Positions 17,364 through 26,869 of a DNA stretch of 64,000 nt are shown here, in pieces. The stretch lies in assembly GCF_031157355.1 (NCBI RefSeq), contig NZ_JAVIFT010000002.1, positions 372,001 to 436,000 of the forward strand, in the 5' to 3' direction. Origin of the DNA: Hyphomicrobium sp. LHD-15 (GTDB lineage Bacteria > Pseudomonadota > Alphaproteobacteria > Rhizobiales > Hyphomicrobiaceae). The notes below the pieces were generated by a model. It was not told the DNA's origin. It saw only the letters and a list, made by a program, of their open reading frames with translations, and made no database searches. The number at the start of each line of letters is the position of its first letter. Within the stretch, counting starts at the first letter, position 1. Made by a program: the position numbers and the translations under genes.

Positions 17364-17801
17364 CGGGCGCGTGTTTGGCCCTCGCCAAGGTGAGCCGGCT
17401 GAAGGGTGTCGTGGAAGCGCGGGCGCGCGTTTTGGGAGAGTTCGGCCGGACGGGAGGGATAGGCAACTTCAGTGTATGAGGCTCTGGTTGGGCGATGGTC
17501 GGACCAGGTGAAGCCGGGAAGCGGATCAGGAGGCGCGCGAACGGGAACGCTTCAAACGTGACAGATCCGTGGCGGATCGTAGCCGGCCGTTTGGGGGGAG
17601 TCCGTGAGGGCTAACTTCATGAATCATAAAGCACGTTCCCTACGGAACAACCCAGGACTCCGGTTTTCGGTTAAGCTCACCTCAAGTGGGAAATGCCCAG
17701 AAATGACTGAGATCGAGCCATATTTCGGCTGGAAACGCTCAGCACTCTCAGGGTCAGGTTCAGTAGCGTCAAGGCCGCGTAAACGGCAAAGGATCCTCGT
17801 C
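17364..17801. other. intergenic region after nrdJ
   Basis: These 438 bases hold no convincing gene. Short open frames exist but lack ribosome sites and family features. A small perfect palindrome GTTCC-CTAC-GGAAC lies at 17635-17648 and could be regulatory. Confidence 0.4.
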
Positions 17802-18236
17802 ATGGGAGCGCGTGTCATTCAACTCGCAGAAGTCAGAGCCCGCCGCTCGGCTCCGAAGCCCATCTCGGCCCTGGACAGCACCTCCGAGCTCAACGACCAC
17901 TTCCATTTCTGGAGTGGAGCTTCGGGCAAGCGCTACGTTCATTCGGTCTACGATCTTTTCGATTGCCCGGAAGTGCCGGCAGCGAACTTCCTGCTGGTGC
18001 GCCGCGATGGCGTCGGCCGTCGCTCGGTGCTCGCAATCGGCTACCTCACCCATGACGCCGCCTCGCTCAACCTGGCGGAGATCCGTCATCGCGCTGCGCG
18101 GCTCGGTGCCAACGAGGTCCACGTCCATCTTCTCGCGTCCACACCGCAGCAGCGTCGCGGCATCGAGCTCGATCTTCGGGCTGCCCAGATCGACCGCAAC
18201 GATAGCGAAGAGCGGATCTCGGGTACGCGCCACTAA
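17802..18236 (+). CDS. hypothetical protein, conserved-looking
   Basis: The product has 144 residues when started at the ATG at 17802 (MGARVIQLAEVRARR); the open frame extends upstream but that part is low-complexity and unlike protein. The middle reads as a compact alpha/beta domain (FLLVRRDGVGRRSVLAIGYL, then an amphipathic helix AEIRHRAARLGANEVHVHLL). No membrane segment or signal is present. I do not recognise the family. A strong terminator follows at 18268-18306, supporting it as a real single-gene unit. Confidence 0.7.
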   Translation: MGARVIQLAEVRARRSAPKPISALDSTSELNDHFHFWSGASGKRYVHSVYDLFDCPEVPAANFLLVRRDGVGRRSVLAIGYLTHDAASLNLAEIRHRAARLGANEVHVHLLASTPQQRRGIELDLRAAQIDRNDSEERISGTRH

Positions 18237-18267
18237 ATTCTCACGTTGATACTCTCGCTCGCGTTCT

Positions 18268-18306
18268 CGCGCCGGATCCAACCATCCGGCGCGTTTTGTT
18301 TTTTCT
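18268..18306 (+). terminator. rho-independent terminator
   Basis: A 10-base-pair stem, CGCGCCGGAT paired with ATCCGGCGCG around a 6-base loop, is followed by TTTTGTTTTTTC. It ends the hypothetical gene at 17802-18236. Confidence 0.85.
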
Positions 18307-18337
18307 GGTTTCCCGCGTTTGGTTCTGCTCGCTCCCG

Positions 18338-18718
18338 TCAGGCGAGCATGGCGCGTGTGGCCCACAGGCCGAGGAAGAGGCCGAGGACAGAAAGCGCGAC
18401 GCTGCCAGCCACATAGACGAGAGCCGAGAGGGTCTCGCCGCGCTCGATCAGAAGCGCGGTATCGAGCGAAAAGGCGGAGAAGGTCGTGAAGCCGCCGAGA
18501 ATGCCGGTCGCCAGGAACAGCCGCAGCTCAGGGGCGCCAGAGCTCCGGAAGGCCAGCCAGCCTGCCACCAGACCCATCGCAGTCGATCCGAGTACGTTGA
18601 TCGTGAGAATGCCGTAGGGAAAGCTGCTGTTGGCGTTAGCCGTGACCCACAGGTTGAGGAAATGGCGTGCGAGCCCGCCGAGGCCTGCGCCGATAAACAC
18701 CAGCAAAGACGAGTTCAT
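18338..18718 (-). CDS. crcB: fluoride ion channel/exporter CrcB (Fluc)
   Basis: A 126-residue four-helix membrane protein. The start at 18718 has a strong GGAGGAG site; the longer frame upstream is untypical. Family signatures are GAGLGGLARHFL near residue 9, the YGILTINVLGS segment near 33 and GGFTTFSAFSLD near 75. CrcB exports fluoride as a dimeric channel. No fluoride riboswitch is visible upstream; instead the upstream region carries two interspersed repeats. Confidence 0.93.
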   Translation of the reverse strand: MNSSLLVFIGAGLGGLARHFLNLWVTANANSSFPYGILTINVLGSTAMGLVAGWLAFRSSGAPELRLFLATGILGGFTTFSAFSLDTALLIERGETLSALVYVAGSVALSVLGLFLGLWATRAMLA

Positions 18719-18748
18719 TCCTTCTGCTCCTCCGCATCGTGTGCCGGC

Positions 18749-18842
18749 CGGGAGCGGGGGACGATCAAGACCAGCTCCCGCCCGCGCCTTTTGATGAGAC
18801 CGACGTTTCACGCTTCGGATTGCCAGCACCCGAAGCGATGAC
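18749..18842. repeat. interspersed two-stem repeat R1, copy A
   Basis: A first stem CGGGAGC/GCTCCCG (18749-18755 with 18774-18780) is followed by TTTTGATGAGACCGA (18789-18803). A second stem CGCTTCGG/CCGAAGCG follows (18811-18818 with 18830-18837). The same order of stem, TTTTGATGAGACCGA and stem occurs at 56302-56398 with compensatory base changes. Confidence 0.75.
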
Positions 18843-18912
18843 GGTCTCGCGCTTGGCAGGAGCTAAAACCGTTCCGCTCTTCCACCAAGACCGGATCGGT
18901 TCTAGCTCTTTA

Positions 18913-18976
18913 TTTCATCGTGCTTCTTATCGGACACTTTTAGTTGCACGGCTTCGCCATGACCGGAAGCACTCTA
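18913..18976. repeat. interspersed repeat R2, copy b
   Basis: A shorter relative of 13320-13422, with identical left end (TTTCATCGTGCTTCTTATC) and right end (CCGGAAGCACTCTA). The internal part is about 40 bases shorter. Confidence 0.7.
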
Positions 18977-19056
18977 ACAGCCTTTCGGCGGTTGTCGGGA
19001 AGCTCCATTCCCATCCCACGTGACCGAGTATGCGCAAGGCCGCCACGCCCGGCAAG

Positions 19057-19722
19057 TCAGACCAGCTTGGCCCGATAGCCGAAGCGGTTGTCGCGCACCA
19101 TCGGCGGCGACGAGTGAGGCTTCCAGGCCCAACTCCGCGCCAGAGACTTGGCGCCATTCGGGCATCGTCCGGCGATCGGACCGAGCAACGTCGCCAGCCG
19201 ATCGAGCGCGGGCTCGCGGATCCCGAAATCCACGAGGTGACGGCGGGTATTGAGCGCATAGTCGAGGTTGGTTCCTCCTCGCCCGGCGGCTCCACGGATC
19301 ATGTGTGCCTGGCGGGCGAGCGGCAGGGCTCCGGCGTAGGCGGGATGCGCGCGCTCGGCGATGTAGGTGACGCCCCAGACGGTGCGATCCGGTTCACTTT
19401 CGGCGAGGTTTGCGATGTCGAGCGGCACCAGGGCTTCGCGATAGACGCCGTAGATCAACTCGCGGCGGCGCAGGTAGGTCAGCGTGCGCTCGCGGGCGTC
19501 CGGTCGAATTCGAAACGCGATGCCGTCGCAGACGCCGCCGCGGTCGAGCCCCAACACCAGGCCCGGACGGCGCGTCGTGCCGCGGTAGTGAATAGAATAG
19601 ACGCAGAAGGCGCGATGATAGCCGGTGAGGCGCGCGGGGCGGGCTTCCTCGAACGGAAAGCCCGGGTTCCACATCAGCGACCCGTAGCCGAAGACCCATG
19701 TGTCGGCTGGTTCCACGGGCAT
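19057..19722 (-). CDS. chaC: ChaC-type gamma-glutamylcyclotransferase
   Basis: The enzyme releases 5-oxoproline from gamma-glutamyl peptides; ChaC proteins act on glutathione. The substrate-binding loop is VFGYGSLMWNPGF at residues 10-22, and a conserved Glu and the motif RGTTRRPGLVLGLDRG follow. At 221 residues it has the usual length. It lies 17 bases after tyrC on the same strand and could be read through from hisC-tyrC. Confidence 0.9.
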   Translation of the reverse strand: MPVEPADTWVFGYGSLMWNPGFPFEEARPARLTGYHRAFCVYSIHYRGTTRRPGLVLGLDRGGVCDGIAFRIRPDARERTLTYLRRRELIYGVYREALVPLDIANLAESEPDRTVWGVTYIAERAHPAYAGALPLARQAHMIRGAAGRGGTNLDYALNTRRHLVDFGIREPALDRLATLLGPIAGRCPNGAKSLARSWAWKPHSSPPMVRDNRFGYRAKLV

Positions 19723-19739
19723 GCCGATTGCGGTCTCCC

Positions 19740-20729
19740 TCAGGTTGGCTTGGTCTTGGACGTGGCCGACGGAGATCGGCCGAAGTTCGGCGCGGCGGTA
19801 TCCTGGCCGGCCTGGATGATGTTGCGCCGGACGGCACGTGCGTCAGTAAAGAGGCGGTGCAGCTTGTCACCGTCGCCGAAGCGGATTGCGCGCTGAAGCT
19901 CGGTCAAGTCCTCGGTGAAGCGGCCGAGCATGTCGAGCACGGCGTCCTTGTTGTTGAGGAACACGTCGCGCCACATGGTCGGATCGGAGGCGGCAATGCG
20001 GGTGAAATCGCGGAAGCCGCCGGCCGAGAACTTGATGACCTCGCTGTCGGTCACGCGCTCGAGGTGGGCGGCGGTGTTGACGATGTTGTAGGCGATGAGG
20101 TGGGGCACGTGGCTCGTGATCGCGAGCACGAGATCATGGTGCTCGGGCGTCATGATCTCGACCTTGGAGCCGAGCGCTTCCCAGAATTTGCGCAGCTTCT
20201 CGACGGCCTTTTCGTCGGCGGTGGGTTCCGGCGTCAGGATGCACCAGCGGCCGTCGAACAGCTCGGCGAAGCCCGACTCGGGACCGGATTGCTCGGTGCC
20301 TGCGATCGGATGGCCGGCGATGAAGTGAACGCCCTCGGGAACGTGCGGCGCGACGTCCTTGACGATGGCGGCTTTGACGGAACCGACGTCGGTCAGGATG
20401 GCGCCCGGCTTCAGGCTGCGCGAGATTTCCTTGGCGATGGGGCCGCAGAGGCCGACCGGCGTGCAGAGGATGACCAAGTCGGCTTCCTCCACCGCTTCGG
20501 ACGCCGAAACGAAGCCCTGCTCGATGAGGCCGAGGTGCATGGCGGTCTCGACCGTCGCGGGGGTGCGGGCCGAGCCCACGATTTCACCCGCAAGGCCGGC
20601 GCGGCGCGCGGCGTGGCTGATCGACGAGCCGATCAGCCCGATGCCGATCAGCGCGATGCGCTCGAACATCGGCTGGGTCTTGGGTTTGACTTCGGGCGAG
20701 GTTGCCGGCGTTTTCGGGGCCTTGCTCAT
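19740..20729 (-). CDS. tyrC: prephenate/arogenate dehydrogenase
   Basis: This NAD(P)-dependent enzyme makes the tyrosine precursor. The N-terminal Rossmann motif is [20 protein letters not shown] near residue 26, and the catalytic region carries [19 protein letters not shown] near 136. At 329 residues it is a monofunctional dehydrogenase with no chorismate mutase domain. Its start overlaps the hisC end by 4 bases, so the two are translationally coupled. Confidence 0.93.
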   Translation of the reverse strand: MSKAPKTPATSPEVKPKTQPMFERIALIGIGLIGSSISHAARRAGLAGEIVGSARTPATVETAMHLGLIEQGFVSASEAVEEADLVILCTPVGLCGPIAKEISRSLKPGAILTDVGSVKAAIVKDVAPHVPEGVHFIAGHPIAGTEQSGPESGFAELFDGRWCILTPEPTADEKAVEKLRKFWEALGSKVEIMTPEHHDLVLAITSHVPHLIAYNIVNTAAHLERVTDSEVIKFSAGGFRDFTRIAASDPTMWRDVFLNNKDAVLDMLGRFTEDLTELQRAIRFGDGDKLHRLFTDARAVRRNIIQAGQDTAAPNFGRSPSATSKTKPT

Positions 20730-21829
20730 CGGCGCTCCTCGACGAAGGCGGCGAGGGCGTCGCGCACCTTCCTATTCTCGTCCTCGGTGCCAACGGTAAG
20801 GCGCAAGGCGCCCGGCAAGCCATAGCCGGCGACGCGACGCAGGATGATGCCGCGCTGTTTCAGGAACGCGTCACAGGCGGCGGCATCCTTGTTCGGTGCG
20901 TCGGGGAAGTGGATCAGGATGAAATTGGCGACGCTCGGCGTTACCGAAAGCCCCAGCTTTTCGATTTCGGTCGTGAGCCAGGGGATCCACTGCTCGTTGT
21001 GGTGCACCGCCGCTTCGATGTGAGCCCAGTCGTCCATGGCGGCAGCACCGGCAGCGATGGAAGGCGCGGAGAGATTGAAGGGGCCGCGGATGCGATTGAG
21101 CGCATCGGCGACGGCAGCCGGGCAGTAGGCCCAGCCGATGCGCAGCCCCGCGAGGCCGAAGATCTTCGAGAAGGTTCGCGTCATCACCGTGTTCTCGGTG
21201 GTAGCGACCAGCTCGAGGCCGGCTTCATAGTCGTTACGGCGCACGTACTCGGCGTAGGCGGCATCGAGCACGAGCAGCACGTTGGCGGGAAGCGCGGCGC
21301 GCAGCCGGCGCACTTCGTCGATGCCGAGATAGGTGCCGGTCGGGTTGTTCGGATTGGCGAGGAACACGATCTTGGTACGCGGCGTTACGCGCGCGAGGAT
21401 CGCGTCGACATCTGCCTTGAGGCCGGTCTCCGGCGCGACGACCGGCGTGGCGCCAGCCGCGAGAATGACGATGCGGTAGAGGAGAAAGCCGTGTTCGGTG
21501 AAGAGGCCTTCGTCGCCAGGGCCGAGATAGGCGTGCGCGATCAGGCTGATCAGCTCGTCGGAGCCGGCGCCGCAGACGATGCGATCGGCGTTGAGACCGA
21601 AGCGGCGCGCGATGGCCTGGCGGAGCGCCGTTGCCTGACCGTCCGGATAGCGCTCGAGCGCGCCGCCAGCTTGCGTGAAGGCTTGAACGGCCTTCGGGCT
21701 CGGTCCCAGCGGCGTTTCGTTCGAAGAGAGCTTGATCGGCTTCAGCCCACCCGGAACATGGCTTTCGCCCGGAACATAAGCCTCGATATCGAGGACTCCG
21801 GGGCGCGGTGTCGGTGCGGCAGGGGCCAT
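20726..21829 (-). CDS. hisC: histidinol-phosphate aminotransferase
   Basis: A fold type I PLP aminotransferase of 367 residues. The cofactor Lys is in [17 protein letters not shown] (about residue 220), and the [13 protein letters not shown] motif precedes it (about 155). The pairing with tyrC suggests that it also acts in aromatic amino acid synthesis, as many HisC2 proteins do. The upstream gap to the next divergent gene is 446 bases. Confidence 0.93.
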   Translation of the reverse strand: MAPAAPTPRPGVLDIEAYVPGESHVPGGLKPIKLSSNETPLGPSPKAVQAFTQAGGALERYPDGQATALRQAIARRFGLNADRIVCGAGSDELISLIAHAYLGPGDEGLFTEHGFLLYRIVILAAGATPVVAPETGLKADVDAILARVTPRTKIVFLANPNNPTGTYLGIDEVRRLRAALPANVLLVLDAAYAEYVRRNDYEAGLELVATTENTVMTRTFSKIFGLAGLRIGWAYCPAAVADALNRIRGPFNLSAPSIAAGAAAMDDWAHIEAAVHHNEQWIPWLTTEIEKLGLSVTPSVANFILIHFPDAPNKDAAACDAFLKQRGIILRRVAGYGLPGALRLTVGTEDENRKVRDALAAFVEERR

Positions 21830-22275
21830 GGTTCAGCTTCCGGGAGGTGGTTGCTTTCTGCGGATCGGACGGATCGCCCGCGGTTTTCCGGGGCGGGCCC
21901 CGTGATACCGAGCGCGCCGCGAAAGCGCAAAGGTTTAAGCGTGAAAGGAGCGCTGGATCGAGTTGTCTTCTTGAGGCTCCGGCGAGGGTGGTTCGTTTCG
22001 CACTTTCAAGCTTATCGGCGGGTGCCGGCCCGTTAGCATTTTTCCCACGTAGCTTTACCAACTTTTAGTCGCATCGGAACGGGCCTCAATTTTGGGTTGA
22101 TCTGGTGAGGCGGGGTGTCTGGGTTCGGCCATGCTGCCTTGAGACGCACGGCTCATAAGCATGGTGCGCTGATTTTGGTCGTAATTACCTGCGTCTGCTT
22201 GCCCCAACCAATGCCCCTGCCGGTTAGAGGTAGGGTTGGATTCGGCGCGATTTCCATCGCCAACGGCTTTCAGGA
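21830..22275. other. intergenic region between hisC and a hypothetical gene
   Basis: The 446 bases separate divergent genes and must contain both promoters. I find no clear riboswitch, repeat or terminator. The segment near 22030-22075 is relatively AT-rich. Confidence 0.4.
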
Positions 22276-23127
22276 ATGACCACGTACACCGACTATCTCA
22301 GAGACAGGGTTCTGGCTGCATCCGTCAGCGATCAGGGGCAGCTCGAACAGCTGATCCATGCCGAGCGGAATATCTTCTGGCAGCGGCTGGTAACTAACCC
22401 CGCGTACGACGAGCGCGGCCGCCTGACCGCGCTGGCTGCCTTCGACGAGGCGGCTGGCGTCGTGTTCGCCGAGCAGACAGCCCGTTTCAGCAGGACTTTA
22501 TCTCACGGGTCTCTCAACAGCGGGCCGCCCGGTAACGGGCAGCCGCGCCATCTCCATCCCCACAATGGCCCTCTCCAGGGCGCGGGGGCTGGGCAGACCC
22601 TGCGGCCGCATGCAGCCGCGCCAGCTGGCGAGCCCGAAACATACTCGGAGCCAGAGCCCGGCCGCGGGCGATCATTCCTGCGGGATCTCGTGTTTCTGCT
22701 GATCGGAATTCTGATCGGATTCGTCGCGGCCTACTTCGTGCTGGGCGGGCTCACGCGCGTGTTCGCTGGCGGCTCAACCGCCACTCCGGCCGTGGACGGC
22801 CTTACGGCCTCCCAGAAGTCGTTCAAGTTTGTGAAGAGCAACCCGAGCGACCTCGTAGGTGAGGTCAAGGTGGACTATGCGAGTGGTGCGCGGCCGAAAG
22901 GCTACAAGTGCAAAGTTGAAGCAACCAACAAGCAGATCCTGGAATACGTGCAGTTCGACAGCGCCTGCCAGACGGTGTCGTTCAAGTTTCTGCCGCTGCC
23001 GACGCTTTGGGATAACTTCAATTATCTAGAAGGCTATATGGTCTTCTCGACCACCATAACATCCGCCGCGGGCAAGTCCTGGGAAGGGTCCGCCAGCGTC
23101 TATTTCAAGATTGATGGAACGGCATAG
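22276..23127 (+). CDS. hypothetical membrane-anchored protein
   Basis: I do not recognise this 283-residue protein. A helical N-terminal part (1-75) is followed by a low-complexity linker rich in Gly, Pro and His (80-125), a membrane helix at about 137-160 (LVFLLIGILIGFVAAYFVLGG) and a C-terminal domain of alternating strands (about 175-283) with two Cys. The topology suggests a cytoplasmic N-terminus and a periplasmic beta-rich domain. Confidence 0.7.
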   Translation: MTTYTDYLRDRVLAASVSDQGQLEQLIHAERNIFWQRLVTNPAYDERGRLTALAAFDEAAGVVFAEQTARFSRTLSHGSLNSGPPGNGQPRHLHPHNGPLQGAGAGQTLRPHAAAPAGEPETYSEPEPGRGRSFLRDLVFLLIGILIGFVAAYFVLGGLTRVFAGGSTATPAVDGLTASQKSFKFVKSNPSDLVGEVKVDYASGARPKGYKCKVEATNKQILEYVQFDSACQTVSFKFLPLPTLWDNFNYLEGYMVFSTTITSAAGKSWEGSASVYFKIDGTA

Positions 23128-23215
23128 AAAAACGGCAGCGCCGATTTCGGAACTGCCGCCTGGGTCTTGCTAATGGATCCTAGGTCAGATCGACGAGAAT
23201 CTGACGTGGCCATGG

Positions 23216-23512
23216 TCACTGCATGTAAGGGCTATCGCCGCCGTGCGGTGCGTTCGGCGACGAGAAGAAGAAGCCGCTGTCGAACGGGCCTGCCCGAGTT
23301 TGCTCGGTGTAAGTCGGATCGGTGAATTTGCGCGTGTTCGTGCCCTGCAGGTACTTGTAGGAGTACCCGCCGCGCTTCGGCGCCGGACGCACGACACCGC
23401 GCAAAGCCTTTTCCTTCGCCCCGGATTGCTGGGCGAGAACCGTGCTCGGTGTAGCGGGAAGCGCAAGCGCTGCCGCGACAGCCATGATTTTGAAGAGAGC
23501 GAGTTTTTTCAT
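23216..23512 (-). CDS. small secreted hypothetical protein
   Basis: A 98-residue protein with a clear signal peptide (MKKLALFKIMAVAAALALPA, cleavage after VLA near residue 27). The mature part is short, basic and rich in Tyr, Gly and Pro. No family is recognised. Confidence 0.6.
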   Translation of the reverse strand: MKKLALFKIMAVAAALALPATPSTVLAQQSGAKEKALRGVVRPAPKRGGYSYKYLQGTNTRKFTDPTYTEQTRAGPFDSGFFFSSPNAPHGGDSPYMQ

Positions 23513-23794
23513 GGCGCTAACTTAACCCAGGTTGGGGGTGCATGTCGATGTGGGGCGTGCTGCAGACAGGCTTTCGATTGCCGAGTGTGGCTTTCAAATC
23601 CTCGGCTTGACCAGGATGATGCTTCTGCCCACCGAGGATCGGTGATTGGGCGTTGAGGAGCCGTTAACGCGGGTGCAATCTCCTCTGTTCCATGATGGTC
23701 GCGTCCGTGATGATCGCCAGGATCGGAACTCTTTGTTCTGGCTCGTGGCCTTGACCATTGGCGTTCTGCTCCGATATTGAGGGCACGTCTTTGA
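23513..23794. other. intergenic region upstream of the SAM-II riboswitch
   Basis: No gene is visible in these 282 bases. The metX promoter should lie in the right half. Confidence 0.4.
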
Positions 23795-23850
23795 CCGTGG
23801 TGATTTGGCCGGCCGGCTTGCAGCCACGTTAAATAAGTCGCTAAATGGGC
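23795..23850 (+). promoter_or_regulatory. SAM-II riboswitch
   Basis: The segment follows the SAM-II aptamer order: the P1 5' arm CGTGG at 23796, then TGATTTGG and the CCGG region. TTGCAGCCACG follows, closing P1, then TTAAATAAG and GTCGCTAAATGGGCC forming the pseudoknot. SAM-II aptamers bind S-adenosylmethionine and repress methionine synthesis genes in alphaproteobacteria. The position, 95 bases ahead of metX, is typical. Confidence 0.9.
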
Positions 23851-23880
23851 CGTCGCGCACCCGAAACATATATCGGATGA

Positions 23881-23930
23881 GCCGGCCCCAATTCAGGGCC
23901 GGTGTCGAGAGCCCGCGAAAATGCGGGTCG
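23881..23930 (+). promoter_or_regulatory. two hairpins between riboswitch and metX
   Basis: GCCGGCCC/GGGCCGG (around 23881-23902) and CCCGC/GCGGG (23912-23926) form stems directly after the SAM-II aptamer. They may be the expression platform. The second stem encloses the first in-frame ATG (23921), which argues for the ATG at 23945. Confidence 0.45.
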
Positions 23931-23944
23931 GGAGCACGCGAGGC

Positions 23945-25168
23945 ATGGGCACGTTTTCTGCGTCGTCCGAGGGGCTGGACCGTAACGGGGAGCCTAAAAA
24001 CGAGCCGTGGCTGTCCGAGGTGAGCCGGCCGTCGAGCGCGATCGTGACCTTTCCCGAGGCCGCGCCGCTCAAGCTCGAATCTGGCCAGCTTCTGGCGCCG
24101 CTCTCAATCGCCTACCAGACCTACGGCACGCTCAATTCCGCGAAATCGAACGCCATCCTGATCTGCCATGCGCTTACCGGCGATCAGCACGTGGCGAACG
24201 CCCATCCCATCACCGGCAAGCCGGGGTGGTGGGAAACTCTGGTGGGCCCCGGCAAGCCCATCGATACGGACCGCTTCTTCGTCATCTGCTCGAACATTCT
24301 CGGCGGCTGCATGGGCTCGACGGGACCTGCGTCCCTCAATCCGAAAACCGGCAAACCCTACGGGCTCGATTTTCCCGTCATCACCATCGGCGACATGGTC
24401 GACGCGCAGGTGCGCCTCATTGATCATCTCGGCATCGACCAGCTGTTCTCGGTGGTCGGCGGATCGATGGGCGGCATGCAGGTGCTCGAGTGGGTTGCGC
24501 GACAGCGTGCGCGCGTCGCGACTGCGATTCCGATCGCGGCCGCGCCCTGGCATTCGGCCCAGAACATCGCGTTTCACGAGGTCGGCCGGCAGGCAGTGAT
24601 GGCGGACCCCGATTGGCGCGGCGGCAACTATTACGAGTTCGGCGTCGTGCCGAAGAACGGCCTCGCGGTCGCGCGGATGGCGGCTCATATCACCTACCTT
24701 TCCGAGAAGGCGCTGCAAGGCAAGTTCGGCCGCAACCTTCAGGATCGCGCGGCGCGCTCGTTCTCGTTCGACGCGGATTTCAAGATCGAGAGCTATCTTC
24801 GGTATCAGGGTTCGACGTTCGTCGATCGGTTCGACGCCAACAGCTACCTCTACATCACGCGGGCGATGGATTATTTCGATCTCGAAAACGCGCACGGCGG
24901 CAAGCTCGCCAACGCGTTCGTCGGAAGCGAGACGCAGTTCTGCGTGGTGTCGTTCACCAGCGACTGGCTCTATCCAACGCGCGACAGCAAGGCGATCGTC
25001 AAGGCGCTCAACGCTGTGGCGGCGAACGTATCTTTCGTCGAGATCGAGAGCGACAAAGGGCACGATGCCTTTCTGCTCGAGGAGCCCGAGTTCCACGCGA
25101 CCGTGCGCGGGTTTCTCTCGGCGGCGGCTGCCAAACGCGGGCTTCACCTCGCGGGAAGGGCATCCTGA
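23945..25168 (+). CDS. metX: homoserine O-acetyltransferase
   Basis: The enzyme activates homoserine for direct sulfhydrylation in methionine synthesis. It is an alpha/beta hydrolase with the nucleophile Ser in [14 protein letters not shown], the acid Asp in [11 protein letters not shown] and the His in [14 protein letters not shown] near the end. The start at 23945 gives 407 residues and has a GGAG site 10 bases upstream; an ATG at 23921 is an alternative. The gene is under the SAM-II riboswitch, and its TGA overlaps the ATG of metW. Confidence 0.95.
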   Translation: MGTFSASSEGLDRNGEPKNEPWLSEVSRPSSAIVTFPEAAPLKLESGQLLAPLSIAYQTYGTLNSAKSNAILICHALTGDQHVANAHPITGKPGWWETLVGPGKPIDTDRFFVICSNILGGCMGSTGPASLNPKTGKPYGLDFPVITIGDMVDAQVRLIDHLGIDQLFSVVGGSMGGMQVLEWVARQRARVATAIPIAAAPWHSAQNIAFHEVGRQAVMADPDWRGGNYYEFGVVPKNGLAVARMAAHITYLSEKALQGKFGRNLQDRAARSFSFDADFKIESYLRYQGSTFVDRFDANSYLYITRAMDYFDLENAHGGKLANAFVGSETQFCVVSFTSDWLYPTRDSKAIVKALNAVAANVSFVEIESDKGHDAFLLEEPEFHATVRGFLSAAAAKRGLHLAGRAS

Positions 25169-25800
25169 TGCAAAAAGCCGTTCCGTTTACCGGACAGCAG
25201 CGGGCCGATCATCTGCTCATTGCCGAAATGGTGGCGCCCGGATCGCGGGTGCTCGACGTCGGTTGCGGCGACGGGGCGCTGCTGCAGCTGCTTGCTGAAA
25301 CGAAGGGCGTCGATGGGCGCGGGGTCGAGCTTTCGCGCGAGAAGGTCAATCTGTGCGTGAAGCGCGGGCTTTCGGTGATCCAAGGCGACGCCGATCGGGA
25401 TCTGGCCGACTATCCGGATCGGGCCTTCGACTATGCGGTGCTGTCGCTCACCATCCAGGCAACGCGCGATCCCAAAACGGTGCTCGCGAACCTGTTGCGC
25501 ATCGGCGAGCGTGCGATCGTTTCGTTCCCGAACTTCGGGCATTGGCTGATCCGCGCGCAGCTTTTGTTCACTGGGCGCATGCCGATGACGCCGAACCTGC
25601 CGGAGCCTTGGTACACGACGGCGGATGCGCACCTCTGCACGATCAAGGATTTCGTCGATCTCGTCGCGCTGGTCGATGCGGAGGTGGAGGAGGCGGTGGC
25701 CTTCAACGCCAAGGGGCAGCGGCTTCCGATCCGGCGGTCGCTTTCGCTGCAGAACCTGCTCGGCGAGAAGGCCGTGTTCAAGCTCAAGCGGCGGGCGTAG
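25168..25800 (+). CDS. metW: methionine biosynthesis protein MetW
   Basis: A 210-residue class I SAM-dependent methyltransferase-fold protein that pairs with MetX in proteobacteria. The SAM motif is RVLDVGCGDGALL (about residues 27-39), followed by FDYAVLSLTIQATRDP and the family's SFPNFGHWLIRAQLLFTGRMP. Its ATG overlaps the metX stop (TGATG), so the pair is translationally coupled and both are controlled by the riboswitch. Confidence 0.95.
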   Translation: MQKAVPFTGQQRADHLLIAEMVAPGSRVLDVGCGDGALLQLLAETKGVDGRGVELSREKVNLCVKRGLSVIQGDADRDLADYPDRAFDYAVLSLTIQATRDPKTVLANLLRIGERAIVSFPNFGHWLIRAQLLFTGRMPMTPNLPEPWYTTADAHLCTIKDFVDLVALVDAEVEEAVAFNAKGQRLPIRRSLSLQNLLGEKAVFKLKRRA

Positions 25801-25860
25801 CGCGCTCAACGACCGTCACGCGCGTTTCTGTCTTCTTTCCGCCCGCGCGGCGAAGCTGCG

Positions 25861-26574
25861 TCAGCGAATGGTCACCAGGTCGCGCAGGGCCTTGGCGCGG
25901 GCGGGCTTGCCGCCGACAGGAGCCATCATCTCCTTGCTGGCCTCGACCATCAGCACACCGCCGAAGCCGGGACACAGACGCGCGCCGACGCGCTCCCAGG
26001 CGGTGGCAGAGCGCACGAGAATGCCGCGATCGAACGGCGGCAGAAAGAGCGCCGTCGACCAGTTTTGCGGTGTGAACAGAGATTGACGCAGCAGGTCGTC
26101 GAGCTGGGAACGGCTGTAGGGGCGGCCGTAGCCGAAGGGGGTCGTGTCGACGTGAGCCCATAGGCCTCGCCGGTTCGGGACGACGACGAGCAAGCGCCCC
26201 TCGGGTTTCAGAACACGCCACAGCTCACGCAAAAGCGGCGTGACCTGCTCGGCAACCTCCAGGCAATGGACGACGAGCAGCCGATCGACCGAATTGTCCC
26301 GGAGCGGGAGCGAGCCCTCTTCGACTAACGTCGAAAGCACCGGCGAGGAGGACGGCCAGACCAGCGCGCCCTGGCTTTCGGGCATCAAGGCCGTGACGGA
26401 CGCTGCTTCGTTTCGGTAGGCGCCGAGGAATGGCGTGCCGAAACCGAGGCTGGCGATGGTTGCGCCGGTTGCGGGCTCCCATTGCGCGCGGATGCGGACG
26501 GCAAGAAGCCTCCGCGCGATCTGGCCCAGCGGCGTCGCGTAGAAGTCTCTCAGAGCTGCAACATCGAGATGCAT
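25861..26574 (-). CDS. class I SAM-dependent methyltransferase
   Basis: A 237-residue protein with a degenerate glycine motif (TIASLGFGTPFLGAY, about 39-53), then NSVDRLLVVHCLEVAE and the ELWRVLKPEGRLLVVVPNRRGLWA segment typical of methyltransferase-11 proteins. The substrate is unknown. Related bacteria carry this gene next to gloB, which is divergent here. It converges on metW with a 60-base gap. Confidence 0.82.
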   Translation of the reverse strand: MHLDVAALRDFYATPLGQIARRLLAVRIRAQWEPATGATIASLGFGTPFLGAYRNEAASVTALMPESQGALVWPSSSPVLSTLVEEGSLPLRDNSVDRLLVVHCLEVAEQVTPLLRELWRVLKPEGRLLVVVPNRRGLWAHVDTTPFGYGRPYSRSQLDDLLRQSLFTPQNWSTALFLPPFDRGILVRSATAWERVGARLCPGFGGVLMVEASKEMMAPVGGKPARAKALRDLVTIR

Positions 26575-26697
26575 TCGTCTCCGCGGATCCGGATTCGCGC
26601 TCTCTTTTCACCCGATCGGGGCCGAAATGACAAGGCGATGAGCAGGGTCGCCTCGTTTGCGTGTTCTCGCCAGCTCTTTGTTTTGTGGTCTCGCCGA

Positions 26698-26746
26698 CCG
26701 GAAAACCGCTTTACACCATCGCCTTTGGGGGCACATGCTTTTCCGG
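26698..26746. repeat. inverted repeat, possible diverged R2 relative
   Basis: CCGGAAAA (26698-26705) and TTTTCCGG (26739-26746) form an 8-base inverted repeat upstream of gloB. The inside (ACCGCTTTACACC) resembles the ACCGGTTCCCA part of R2 copy a. Confidence 0.4.
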
Positions 26747-26869
26747 ACGCGCTCTGTGGCGCCATTCGATCCTATGGTTCGGATGGAATGCGCCGGTCGA
26801 TGTAAACGCGCTCAACGGTCTAGACGTACCCTAAGTTGCCGCCCGGACCAACGGGTGGGCCAAGGAAAC

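Larger units (their letters stand above)
18719..19056. other. intergenic region with two repeats
   Basis: The 338 bases between chaC (whose 3' end faces this region) and crcB contain R1 copy A and R2 copy b and no convincing gene. Confidence 0.6.

Noticed and set aside
17644-17668. GGAAC element upstream of the 17802 gene as an EcfG (general stress) promoter
   Set aside because: A CGTT-type -10 is not found at the required 16-17 base spacing.
18719-18850. Fluoride riboswitch upstream of crcB
   Set aside because: The conserved crcB-motif sequence is absent; the region is repeat R1.
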